From Nitrosopumilaceae archaeon (GTDB lineage Archaea; Thermoproteota; Nitrososphaeria; Nitrososphaerales; Nitrosopumilaceae), in NCBI GenBank assembly GCA_011523285.1, contig WTHC01000054.1, positions 1-49,312 on the forward strand: a stretch of DNA of 49,312 nucleotides. Direction: 5' to 3'. The notes under the pieces were generated by a model. The model did not search any database. It saw nothing but the letters and a program-made list of their open reading frames with translations, and was not told the origin of the DNA. Both the position numbers and the translations under genes were made by a program. Positions 1 through 8,513 of the stretch are shown here, piece by piece (within the stretch, counting starts at the first letter, position 1; every line of letters starts with the position of its first letter).

Positions 1-778
1 TTTTATAAATTTCTTGTGCTTGATATTGCGCTATGTCATCAAAATGATTTGCATCATATGAATTATTCCATACATTTAGAAATATTTTTAGCATCAGATT
101 ATTCAATATTATATCATAATGAAATATGGCAGAAGTTTTAACTTTATTATCTATCAGTAATAATTCCGAATCGTCAAAAATAAAACAATTTTGAGATATA
201 TCTGAAATATGTATTTTAATACCGTCTGGAATTGTTTTAAATTGATTTGTGGCAATAGCATTAGGCGGAACAATGATTTGTATGAGTATATCTTTTTTTA
301 TTGATATAATAAGCTGTTTTTTACATTTCGTTAATATGTTCATTCCATCACAATCTACCATTATTTTAATAGATGATTTTACATTATCAAATAACTGGTT
401 AATTTTAGTAAAATTATTATCTACATTAATGTGATGATAGATTTTTTCGTCTACTGTGTTATGTTTGCTATTTAGATTAATTTCTTTTAAATTATCAATA
501 ATTGTGTTCATTGTATCTACTTTGTTGATTTGTTTTTGTAGAATTGAATTAAATGCATTTTCAGGTCCTATTGCAGTACATGTAATTGGTTTACTTCTTG
601 ACAAAATTACCAATCGTTTTTTTGCTAATTTTAATAATACAGAATATATTTTAGTTCTTGGTATTGCAGAATAATATGCTAGATCGCTTGCAGATGTAGC
701 ACCTTTCGATATTAATGTTAAGTAGGCATTACTTTCATATTTACTCAAGCCAAATTCTTCTAAGCTTATTACCAACAT
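1..778 (-). CDS. TrmB-family transcriptional regulator (C-terminus cut by window edge)
   Basis: Reading the minus strand from the ATG at 778 gives 259 codons open to the left edge, so the 3' end is missing. The first 75 or so residues form a winged helix-turn-helix of TrmB type: FGLSKYESNAYL, then a GATSASDLA helix and the IPRTKIYSVL recognition helix. A helical linker follows, then a beta-rich effector part. TrmB proteins are DNA-binding regulators, often of sugar or central metabolism; the ligand cannot be read here. It diverges from cdvC across about 230 nt of AT-rich DNA. Confidence 0.8.
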   Translation of the reverse strand, partial: MLVISLEEFGLSKYESNAYLTLISKGATSASDLAYYSAIPRTKIYSVLLKLAKKRLVILSRSKPITCTAIGPENAFNSILQKQINKVDTMNTIIDNLKEINLNSKHNTVDEKIYHHINVDNNFTKINQLFDNVKSSIKIMVDCDGMNILTKCKKQLIISIKKDILIQIIVPPNAIATNQFKTIPDGIKIHISDISQNCFIFDDSELLLIDNKVKTSAIFHYDIILNNLMLKIFLNVWNNSYDANHFDDIAQYQAQEIYK

Positions 779-1008
779 AGATAATTAATACACAAATGTA
801 TTTAACTTAGAATAATCTAATTTACCACGTATAAAGAAAACCAATTAATTTTTGTGAAATATAATAAGATATAATGTTATTTACTGCGCTGATTTTATTT
901 AAAGATTATGTATGTATAATATTAGTATAATTTTTTTAACAAAGTTTTCGATACCTGTTTACATCATAGAATAGGTACACAAATATCGTATTGTAATCGG
1001 TAGATTAT
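779..1008. other. Intergenic spacer between divergent trmB-like gene and cdvC
   Basis: AT-rich non-coding DNA that must carry both divergent promoters. An A/T run (aaatat, 981-986) lies about 25 nt before the cdvC ATG and may be its TATA element. An imperfect inverted repeat, tacct at 952-956 and aggta at 973-977, is too short to interpret. No RNA gene was recognised. Confidence 0.4.
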
Positions 1009-2178
1009 ATGAGTTTGGCTTCACAGGAATTAGAAAATAGCGCAAGCAAATATGCATCAGAAGCTATAAAATCAGATTCTAATGGATCTTATGGTGTAGC
1101 AATAACAAATTATCAAAAAGCAGTAGATTCTCTAATGAAATTGATGAAATGCTATCCAAATAATAAATTAAATAGAATATATATAGAAAGAAGGGCATCA
1201 TATAAAAATAGAATAAAATTATTACAAATGACATCGTCTGTAGAACTTAATTCAGAGAAGAAAGCAGATAATACGGCGGATCTAAGCAATGATTTTAACA
1301 ATTTAATTATGACAGAAAAACCCCAAATAAATTGGGAAGAAGTAATAGGTTTGGATGACGCAAAAAATGCATTACGTGAATCTATAGTATATCCTACAAA
1401 GAGGCCCGATTTATTTCCATTAGGTTGGCCACGTGGAATATTGCTATATGGGCCTCCAGGATGTGGTAAAACTGTGTTAGCAGCTGCAACAGCGAATGAA
1501 ATCGATGGTTATTTTTTTAATGTGGATGCGGCATCAATGATGAGTAAATGGCTCGGCGAAGCAGAAAAGAACGTATCTAAATTATTCAACATAGCTAGAT
1601 CATATGCTGAAAAGCAAATCAAACCAGTGATTTTATTCATAGATGAAGTTGATTCATTACTTGGTACTAGAAATAGTGAAGTTGGAGGCGAAATACGAGC
1701 TAGAAATCAATTTTTGATAGAAATGGATGGTGTTAACACCAAACACAAAGAGCTGAAGATGTATGTTATAGGTGCAACCAATAAACCTTGGAGCCTAGAT
1801 TGGCCATTTTTGAGAAGATTCCAAAAAAGGATATCGGCATCATTGCCAGATATTAAATCTAGAGTAAGTTTATTTGATTTATACAGTATACCACTAAAAA
1901 TAGATGATAAAGTTAAATCTACAGAATTGGCGAAAATATCTAATGGATATAGTGCTAGTGACATCAGAGATATATGTCAAGCAGCTCAATTAAAAGCCGT
2001 TAATGAATTATTCAATTCGAATGAGTATACAGAGCCTATAGATGGAGAAGATTTACCTCAACCAAAAAATTTAACGATGATTGATTTTAAAGAGATAATG
2101 AATAGAAGAAAACCTAGCGTTTCAACAGAAATGGTAAAAGCGTATTATAAATGGGGAGAAGAATTCAAAGCGTTATAA
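1009..2178 (+). CDS. cdvC: Cell division ATPase CdvC (Vps4-like AAA protein)
   Basis: A 389-residue AAA ATPase. An N-terminal MIT-like helical domain (about residues 5-75) would bind the ESCRT-III-like CdvB. A linker is followed by the AAA module with Walker A GPPGCGKT (148-155), Walker B ILFIDEVDSL (208-217) and sensor-1 IGATNKP. By family knowledge, CdvC disassembles CdvB filaments at mid-cell during division in Thermoproteota and Nitrososphaerota. The ATG at 1009 fits a leaderless start. The gene is monocistronic here; cdvA and cdvB are not in the window. A divergent FtsZ-like gene lies at 47432-48391. Confidence 0.93.
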   Translation: MSLASQELENSASKYASEAIKSDSNGSYGVAITNYQKAVDSLMKLMKCYPNNKLNRIYIERRASYKNRIKLLQMTSSVELNSEKKADNTADLSNDFNNLIMTEKPQINWEEVIGLDDAKNALRESIVYPTKRPDLFPLGWPRGILLYGPPGCGKTVLAAATANEIDGYFFNVDAASMMSKWLGEAEKNVSKLFNIARSYAEKQIKPVILFIDEVDSLLGTRNSEVGGEIRARNQFLIEMDGVNTKHKELKMYVIGATNKPWSLDWPFLRRFQKRISASLPDIKSRVSLFDLYSIPLKIDDKVKSTELAKISNGYSASDIRDICQAAQLKAVNELFNSNEYTEPIDGEDLPQPKNLTMIDFKEIMNRRKPSVSTEMVKAYYKWGEEFKAL

Positions 2179-2293
2179 AAATTAAATTCAATCATATAAG
2201 AATATGATTAATATTTTGAATACATTATTTTGTATATGGTTGTAAAAATATAAAAATTTAAATCGTCAGAACGATGATGTATAGAGGGTAATA

Positions 2294-3454
2294 ACGTTCA
2301 TAAAAAATTCAACACACGTCAATAAATTTGCAAAAATAATATTTGATGATGGTACAATAATTAATGGTATAGGATTTGGATATCCTAAAACTGTATTTGG
2401 AGAGATGGTATTCAATACAGGAATGGTAGGCTATGTAGAATCTATGACAGATCCATCTTATAATGGACAAATTCTCACCTTCACATACCCACTTATAGGT
2501 AATTATGGAGTTCCTAATATTAGTACAAAAGATGAAAATGGGATTGAAAAACATATAGAATCAGATAGAATTCAAGTAAAAGGAATAGTCATACACGATT
2601 TGTCTTTAGTTTCCAATCATTGGAGTTCAGTTATGACATTAGACGAATGGTTGTATAAAGAACAAATTCCAGGAATATATAATGTAGATACAAGAAAATT
2701 AACAAAAAAACTCAGGGAAGATGGCGTGACGATGTGTGCTTTAGTTGTTAGTGATTCAGATAATGTAAATATTGAAGACATACAAACCAAATTAAAAAAA
2801 ACTGTGAATTACAACAACAAAAATTTTATGGAGTATGTTTCCACTAAAAAAATACAAATCATTGGAGACACAAACTCAAATGTTGTTATAATCGATACAG
2901 GAACAAAAAATTCTATTTTGAGAAACATAATAGACATAAAATATGGAATTATAAAGATGCCATGGAATACAAAAGTTGAAAAGATTTTATCGTACAAACC
3001 AAATGGTGTCATCATAAGTAACGGGCCTGGAGATCCAAAAATATGTGCAGATACCATAAAAACAGCTAATATTTTGTTGGAATACAATATGCCAGTTCTA
3101 GGAATTTGTCTAGGCGCTCAAATTTTAGCTTTAGCTGACCATGCCAAAACATATAAATTGAAATATGGTCACAGAAGCCAAAATAAACCTTGTATAAATA
3201 TAGATGATTCGCGTACATATATCACAAGTCAAAACCATGGATACTGTATAGATCGTGAATCTTTAAAAAATTCTGAATTCAGATTATGGTTTATTAATGC
3301 AGATGATAAAACAGTAGAGGGGATAAAACATAAAAAAAATAAATCTATCGCAGTACAATTTCATCCAGAAGCTGCACCAGGACCTTATGATTGTAAATAT
3401 ATTTTTGATACATTCAAAAAAATTATGGAGGAAAATAAAAACTGTCCAAAATAA
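2294..3454 (+). CDS. carA: Carbamoyl-phosphate synthase small subunit; start codon unclear
   Basis: Glutaminase subunit that supplies ammonia to CarB for carbamoyl phosphate (pyrimidine and arginine synthesis). The N-terminal small-subunit domain (FDDGT, GEMVFNTGMVGY, LTFTYPLIGNYG) is followed by a class I amidotransferase domain with oxyanion motif GPGDPK, nucleophile motif GICLGAQ and the FHPEA His-Glu pair, so the catalytic residues are present. Homology clearly starts upstream of the first ATG (2405), yet no ATG, GTG or TTG lies between the in-frame TAG at 2282 and that ATG. The coordinate given is an ACG six nt after GAGG (2284-2287); ATA at 2291 is another candidate. A TATA-like ATTTAAAT lies at 2256-2263. 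Confidence 0.9.
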   Translation, partial: TFIKNSTHVNKFAKIIFDDGTIINGIGFGYPKTVFGEMVFNTGMVGYVESMTDPSYNGQILTFTYPLIGNYGVPNISTKDENGIEKHIESDRIQVKGIVIHDLSLVSNHWSSVMTLDEWLYKEQIPGIYNVDTRKLTKKLREDGVTMCALVVSDSDNVNIEDIQTKLKKTVNYNNKNFMEYVSTKKIQIIGDTNSNVVIIDTGTKNSILRNIIDIKYGIIKMPWNTKVEKILSYKPNGVIISNGPGDPKICADTIKTANILLEYNMPVLGICLGAQILALADHAKTYKLKYGHRSQNKPCINIDDSRTYITSQNHGYCIDRESLKNSEFRLWFINADDKTVEGIKHKKNKSIAVQFHPEAAPGPYDCKYIFDTFKKIMEENKNCPK

Positions 3455-6400
3455 AAAATATTAAAAAAATACTAGTGCTAGGCAGTGGGGCAATTAAAAT
3501 CGGAGAAGCTGGCGAAAGTCATTAAGGTGGCCGTCAATTCGATTACTCCGGTAGTCAATGCCTCAAGGCAATAATAGAAGATGGAATAAAAACAGTGTTA
3601 GTCAATCCAAACATTGCAACAATCCAAACAGATGCAAAATTTGCTGATAAAATATACTTATTACCAGTGACAACAGAATATGTAAATCGAGTGATAGAAA
3701 AAGAAAGACCAGATGGAGTAATGCTAGGTTTTGGAGGTCAAACTGCTTTAAATTGCGGTGTAAATCTTTCAGATTGTGGATCTATAAAAAAATACGGCAT
3801 CAATGTACTAGGCACTAAAATAGATAGTATCAAAATTAGTGAAGATAGACAACTTTTCAAAGAAGCTATGTCCAATTGCAATGTGCCAACTCTTGAAAGT
3901 GAAGCCGTGGAATCATTTCAAGATGCTAAAATTGTAGCCAAGAGATTAAACTATCCAGTTATCATAAGAGTAGCATATACATTAGGAGGACGAGGTGGCG
4001 GAGTTGCACGAAATGAAATAGAACTATACGAGATAGTAAATAGAGGAATAAATGCAAGTATGGTAGGCCAAGTGTTAATAGAGAAATACATTGGAAATTG
4101 GAAGCAGATAGAATACGAAATAATGAGAGACAGTAACAAAAATAGTATAACTATTTGTAATATGGAGAATATTTTGGCTATGAAAGTGCATACTGGAGAT
4201 AATATAGTAGTAGCTCCATCACAGACAATAAATAATTCAGAATATCATTTACTAAGATCTGCATCTATACGTGCAGCAGATCATGTAAATATTATTGGAG
4301 AATGTAATGTTCAATTTGCATTAGATACACATTCTTCAAAATATGTAGCAATAGAAATGAACCCAAGATTATCACGTTCCTCAGCACTTGCTAGTAAAGC
4401 TACTGGATATCCTATTGCATATATGTCTGCAAAAATTAATTTAGGATATACTTTAGATGAACTACAAAATAACATTACTAAAAAAACTACTGCATGTTTT
4501 GAACCATCACTAGATTATATAGTTTGTAAACATCCACGTTGGGATTTTAATAAATTTGAATTTGCAAGTAAAAAGCTTGGGACCACCATGAAATCCACTG
4601 GAGAAGTTATGTCTATAGGCAGAACATTTGAAGAAGCTTTACAAAAAGCAATAAGAATGCTCGATATAAATAAAGACGGATTAGTACTTAACAAATATGA
4701 CAAAGATATTGACGACGAAGAAGATATAGAAAACCATTTGATGAATCCAGATAATTCTATATTATATTATATTGCTGCTGCAATTAAGAAAAAAATACCA
4801 ATAGAAAAAATTTCAAGACTATCATCAGTGGATCCATGGTTTATAAATAAAATTAAAAATATTGTAGAGTTAGAGAATAAATTAATTCGTAACAAACTTG
4901 ATATGAAGTTACTACGTGAAGTCAAAAAACGTGGTTTTTCAGACAGACAAATAGCCAGAGCAACTAACATAAGTGAGTATAATGTAAGACAAACTAGAAA
5001 ACAAATCGGAGTTGTACCAGTAGTAAAACGAATAGATACATTATCAGCAGAATGGCCTACTCAAACAAATTACTTATATTTAACATATGGGGGGGACAAA
5101 AATGATTTTCAAATAACAAATGGTGGAAGTATAATAGTTTTAGGTGCAGGTCCATACAGGATTGGAAGTAGTGTAGAATTTGACTGGGGCACTGTAAATA
5201 TGGTGTTTGGTTTACAAGAAAATGGTGAAAAAAATGTCAGTGTTATAAATTGCAATCCAGAAACTGTGTCAACTGATTATGATATATGTGAACGCCTTTA
5301 TTTTGAAGAATTAACAATAGAAAGAATTTTAGACATAATAGAATTTGAAAAATCGAAAGGAGTCGTAACATCTGTAGGAGGTCAAATTGCAAACAACTTA
5401 ACTTTACAACTGCATAAAAATGATGTTAATATAATAGGCACAGAGCCTATTAATATAGATAAAGCTGAAGATAGATCTAAATTTAGTAGCATTCTAGATA
5501 GATTAAATATATTACAACCAGCTTGGAAAAAGTTTTCAGATTTGGAAGAGTCTCTAGAATTTGCAAAATTTGTCAAATATCCAATAATCGCACGTCCATC
5601 ATACGTTTTGAGTGGCGCATCTATGAAAGTAGTATGGTCTGAAAACGATTTAAAAAAATATTTTAAGCAAGCTGTGATTTCATTAGAGTATCCTGTGGTA
5701 ATTTCTAAATATATTACTAATGCATTAGAAGTAGATGTAGATGGAGTTTCAGATACAAAAAATGTCATAATTGGATCAATTATCGAACATGTAGATAATG
5801 CAGGCATACATTCTGGAGATGCTATGATGTGCATACCACCAAGAAGGCTAGACAAAATAACAATTGATAAGATTATTCAACATACAAAAAATATAGCAAT
5901 AGAATTCAAAGTTAAAGGTCCATTTAATATACAATTCATTGTTATCAACAAATTAGTATACGTAATAGAATTAAATATAAGGGCGTCAAGATCAATGCCA
6001 TTTGTATCAAAATTAAAGAATATTAATTTAGTAAAACTTGCAGCACAAGCCATTTTGAATAAGCCGTTACAAGAAATAACATGCAAAAATAATAACAAAA
6101 ATTTTGAATTCGGTGTCAAAATACCACAATTTTCATTCATGCAATTAGACGGAGCGGATATAACATTGGGTGTAGAAATGCAATCTACAGGAGAAGTAGC
6201 ATGTTTAGGACATAGTTTTTATGATGCAATATCAAAAGGGTTAATTGCTGCAGGATATAAATTACCAAAAAATGGTTGCGTCATAGTGATTATGGATCAT
6301 AACAATATTAAAGATGAGAGAATTCTAAAATCCATAATGATATTACATGATATTGGCTTTACTATATTAACTACAAGAATAATTAGAAAAATTTTATTAC

Positions 6401-6696
6401 AGAAGCTAAATGATGATAGAAATGATAATATAAAAGATTTGGATATCCAACAACATAACGTAATAGAATTATTGTATCAGAAAAAAATAGACATGGTAAT
6501 TAATATATCAAATACAATGCAAACAACAAGAAATGATAAAATCATCAATGAAGAATATCAAATTAGACGTAAAGCTTTAGAATTAGGCATTCCTGTGTTA
6601 ACTACAATTCAAATTATGGAAGTATTTATAAAGACATTGCAGTGGAGAAATAAGAAGAAAAAAACCTCGATACAGCCATTGAACTTTGAAATATAG
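3442..6696 (+). CDS. carB: Carbamoyl-phosphate synthase large subunit, with in-frame TAA in a 21-nt insertion
   Basis: Forms carbamoyl phosphate from bicarbonate, ATP and ammonia with CarA. Two ATP-grasp halves (first IIRVAYTLGGRGGG, second IIARPSYVLSGASM), the oligomerisation linker and a C-terminal MGS-like allosteric domain are present. The N-terminal LGSGAIKIGEAGE lies in frame upstream and is interrupted at 3517-3537 by seven extra codons containing TAA (3523-3525) before FDYSGSQ resumes. Downstream, the frame is open for about 1050 codons with no sign of decay. No ATG, GTG or TTG fits the true N-terminus. The CTG at 3442, ten nt after GGAGG (3427-3431), is the best guess and overlaps the carA end. 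A downstream GTG (3595) would delete the first nucleotide-binding segment. Confidence 0.85.
3517..3537 (+). other. 21-nt in-frame insertion with stop codon inside carB
   Basis: Between GGC GAA and TTC GAT TAC, which are adjacent in the CarB family (GEFDYSG), seven extra codons read S-H-stop-G-G-R-Q. Nearly half the bases are G or C (10 of 21), well above the surroundings. The segment carries an imperfect direct repeat, GTCATT near its left end and GTCAATT across its right end. Removing it restores a continuous frame. Confidence 0.75.
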
Positions 6697-6930
6697 AATC
6701 ATATAACATTATTTATTATTGTTTCATCACCTATTATTGTTCCATCTAATGATACGATTTTAGCTGATAAGTATTTAGTTCGTCTTAAAATTGGTGAATT
6801 AGATTTACGATTAAATTTTCGAGATACATTACGAAAATATTTATTGAAAGATGGGATAATAGTTATTTCCAAAAGTCCAGACATAGAAGGGAATAGACAA
6901 TCTTTATTAGTTTTTATAGAGACCCAAACT
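6586..6930. repeat. Tandem duplication, copy 1 (345 bp)
   Basis: Copy 1 holds the last 37 codons of carB including the stop, the 2-bp gap, and the antisense C-terminal part of the neighbouring phosphoesterase. It appears identical base for base to 6931-7275. Both copies begin with GGCATTCC, and the same 8 bp recur just after copy 2 (7276-7283), as expected from duplication between short homologies. Confidence 0.95.
6699..6930 (-). pseudogene. Duplicated C-terminal fragment of the metallophosphoesterase
   Basis: Antisense reading of copy 1 gives the last 77 codons of the phosphoesterase encoded at 7044-7781, without its catalytic motifs. It arose from the 345-bp tandem duplication. An ATG at the junction (6935) could in principle start a 78-residue peptide, but nothing suggests that this is expressed. 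Confidence 0.85.
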
Positions 6931-7041
6931 GGCATTCCTGTGTTAACTACAATTCAAATTATGGAAGTATTTATAAAGACATTGCAGTGGAGAAATAAGA
7001 AGAAAAAAACCTCGATACAGCCATTGAACTTTGAAATATAG
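6931..7041 (+). pseudogene. Duplicated C-terminal tail of carB
   Basis: Copy 2 repeats the last 36 residues and stop of CarB (from GIPVLTTIQ onward). It is fused in frame only to antisense phosphoesterase sequence upstream, so it is a by-product of the tandem duplication and not a gene. Confidence 0.85.
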
Positions 7042-7275
7042 AATCATATAACATTATTTATTATTGTTTCATCACCTATTATTGTTCCATCTAATGATAC
7101 GATTTTAGCTGATAAGTATTTAGTTCGTCTTAAAATTGGTGAATTAGATTTACGATTAAATTTTCGAGATACATTACGAAAATATTTATTGAAAGATGGG
7201 ATAATAGTTATTTCCAAAAGTCCAGACATAGAAGGGAATAGACAATCTTTATTAGTTTTTATAGAGACCCAAACT
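6931..7275. repeat. Tandem duplication, copy 2 (345 bp)
   Basis: Second copy, directly abutting the first, with no difference seen. It carries a spare carB tail (6931-7041), while its antisense strand supplies the C-terminus of the intact phosphoesterase. Because the segment spans the ends of two convergent genes, neither full-length gene is disrupted. Confidence 0.95.
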
Positions 7276-7781
7276 GGCATTCCATTTAAGATAGATTTGT
7301 CACTAAAAAATGTAGGATGTATGTGACCCATAATAATTTTGTCTACATTTAGATTTGTAGATGGTTTGACATGGCCATGCGTCAATAATATTTTATCTAT
7401 TATTAGTCCCATAGAGCTTGTTACAGTTATTTCTCGAGGTAACAAATTTTGTATGTTACCATCATGGTTTCCAGGTATTAGTATGACGTTAGTTTTTTTT
7501 GTTATTTTCTCAAAAAAAAAAGCTATATCATTTTGTTCATTTGTAGATATATCATATATACTAGATTTGACATCACCTAATATTATTAATGAATTTGGTT
7601 TTGTGTCATTAATTATGTTTTCAACATCTTGAGTTATATCTTTTATAGCTCTAGATATATGATCGTTATTTGCTATAAATGCATTTTCAAATCCAATATG
7701 TAGATCAGAAATAATTAATTTTTTTTTACTCCCTTCCAAAATTAGTGCAGGTTTAAATGGAACTATTCTTAATTCATACAT
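7044..7781 (-). CDS. Calcineurin-like metallophosphoesterase
   Basis: About 245 residues with the two-metal phosphoesterase motif set in order: SDLHIG, LGDVK, PGNHDG, THGH and MGHIHP. This resembles the archaeal MJ0037-like phosphoesterases, of unknown substrate, probably a nucleotide or nucleic acid. I chose the ATG at 7781 (MYELRIV) over one six codons upstream because a TATA-like TAATTTAA (7802-7809) is centred about 25 nt before it. The C-terminal 77 codons lie inside duplication copy 2. It converges on carB and diverges from the SWIM gene through a symmetrical promoter. Confidence 0.82.
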   Translation of the reverse strand: MYELRIVPFKPALILEGSKKKLIISDLHIGFENAFIANNDHISRAIKDITQDVENIINDTKPNSLIILGDVKSSIYDISTNEQNDIAFFFEKITKKTNVILIPGNHDGNIQNLLPREITVTSSMGLIIDKILLTHGHVKPSTNLNVDKIIMGHIHPTFFSDKSILNGMPVWVSIKTNKDCLFPSMSGLLEITIIPSFNKYFRNVSRKFNRKSNSPILRRTKYLSAKIVSLDGTIIGDETIINNVI

Positions 7782-7826
7782 AATAATATACTTTATCAAT
7801 TAGTTAAATTAGTATGTATGAATTAA
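7769..7826. promoter_or_regulatory. Divergent promoter flanked by a 14-bp inverted repeat
   Basis: The arms at 7769-7782 and 7813-7826 are perfect inverted copies of tATGTATGAATTAA. Each arm contains the start codon of one divergent gene, so both proteins begin Met-Tyr-Glu-Leu. The 30-bp core holds two TATA-like boxes, ataatata (7783-7790) for the plus-strand gene and TAATTTAA (7802-7809, minus strand) for the other, each about 25-27 nt from its start. This fits two leaderless transcripts and possible co-regulation. Confidence 0.65.
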
Positions 7827-8125
7827 ATAAAATTAATTTAATATTAACTGAGAATAGAATAAAAGTACATGTATTTAATCCTAGTAAAAGAAAGATTTGG
7901 TGCGTAGTTGGAGAACAAAATGAATATTGGCTAGATCAAAGTTTGAATTTTTGCTCTTGTAAAGGTTACTATTTTACTAGATTGAACCAAAAAATGTCAT
8001 GTTATCATCTTAAATCTGTGGAGATTGCATATAAAAACAAAAATAAAAATATAGATATTGTGGAGTTTACAGATGAAGAATATGACGGTTTTTTATTAAG
8101 TGTAATTTACAACTTGTATGATTGA
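7814..8125 (+). CDS. Small SWIM zinc-finger protein
   Basis: A 103-residue protein with a SWIM-type zinc-binding pattern, CxC then CxH (Cys47, Cys49, Cys63, His65), in the usual setting of an N-terminal beta strand pair. SWIM domains bind DNA or protein, for example in Rad51 paralogue partners and transposases. No enzymatic domain is attached, and I do not know its specific role. ATG 7814 lies 27 nt after a TATA-like box. It is paired divergently with the phosphoesterase and faces the unknown gene at 8133-8435. Confidence 0.7.
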   Translation: MYELNKINLILTENRIKVHVFNPSKRKIWCVVGEQNEYWLDQSLNFCSCKGYYFTRLNQKMSCYHLKSVEIAYKNKNKNIDIVEFTDEEYDGFLLSVIYNLYD

Positions 8126-8132
8126 GCGTTGT

Positions 8133-8435
8133 TCAATCGTCTAAATCTATCGTAAATAACTCATTCTTCGTGACTCCAGCCCATAGACCCATAATGCCAC
8201 CATCTGATGTTAGTGGCGATATAGAAGATATTTGTTGTATTTTGATATGTGTAGGAGAATTAGGGAACCATAGCATAGCCATGTAGTCTCCTACATTTCC
8301 CACTTTATTTGGTGTGGCTAATACAATTTTGTTTGTATCAAATCCATTTTTGGTTAATGCGTTGATTGATTTTTGTTTAAGACCTAGTTTTCCATGCAAA
8401 AAAACATAGATATTTTTATTTTTATCAATTTGCAT
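8133..8435 (-). CDS. Unrecognised 100-residue protein
   Basis: I do not recognise this family. The sequence looks like a compact alpha/beta protein: a beta strand (IYVFLHGKLG), an amphipathic helix, then LATPNKVGN and a C-terminal part rich in Gly and Ile. There is no signal peptide, membrane segment or cysteine pair. It converges on the SWIM gene (7-nt gap) and diverges from the ATPase subunit F-like gene. Coding status is supported by length, ATG start and tight fit between neighbours. Confidence 0.6.
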   Translation of the reverse strand: MQIDKNKNIYVFLHGKLGLKQKSINALTKNGFDTNKIVLATPNKVGNVGDYMAMLWFPNSPTHIKIQQISSISPLTSDGGIMGLWAGVTKNELFTIDLDD

Positions 8436-8513
8436 AGATTATGCAATGTTTTAACATAGATTAACTTTTAAAATGTGGAAAAAAGTTAAATTCATTTATA
8501 ACAGATAGTATCT

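Noticed and set aside
249-674. Two plus-strand ORFs at the left edge
   Set aside because: They lie antisense to the TrmB-type regulator, whose frame is open across the whole stretch and shows clear family motifs.
952-977. Imperfect inverted repeat upstream of cdvC as an operator
   Set aside because: Only five bases of each arm match perfectly, and such repeats are frequent in AT-rich DNA.
3517-3537. A selenocysteine or pyrrolysine site in carB
   Set aside because: The in-frame stop is TAA, not TGA or TAG, and it sits in a segment foreign to the family.
3517-3537. A short archaeal bulge-helix-bulge intron in carB
   Set aside because: Twenty-one nt is very short, its length is a multiple of three, and I could not fold the flanks into a convincing bulge-helix-bulge. 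cDNA would settle it.
3531-3540. Resemblance of CCGTCAATTC to a 16S rRNA primer site
   Set aside because: Half of the match is native carB sequence, the following bases diverge, and no rRNA gene surrounds it. Chance is enough.
5382-5855. A 157-residue antisense ORF inside carB
   Set aside because: It mirrors the strongly conserved CarB frame, and its translation has no recognisable family.
6844-7041. A 65-residue plus-strand ORF across the duplication junction
   Set aside because: It joins antisense phosphoesterase sequence to the duplicated carB tail, so it is a by-product of the duplication.
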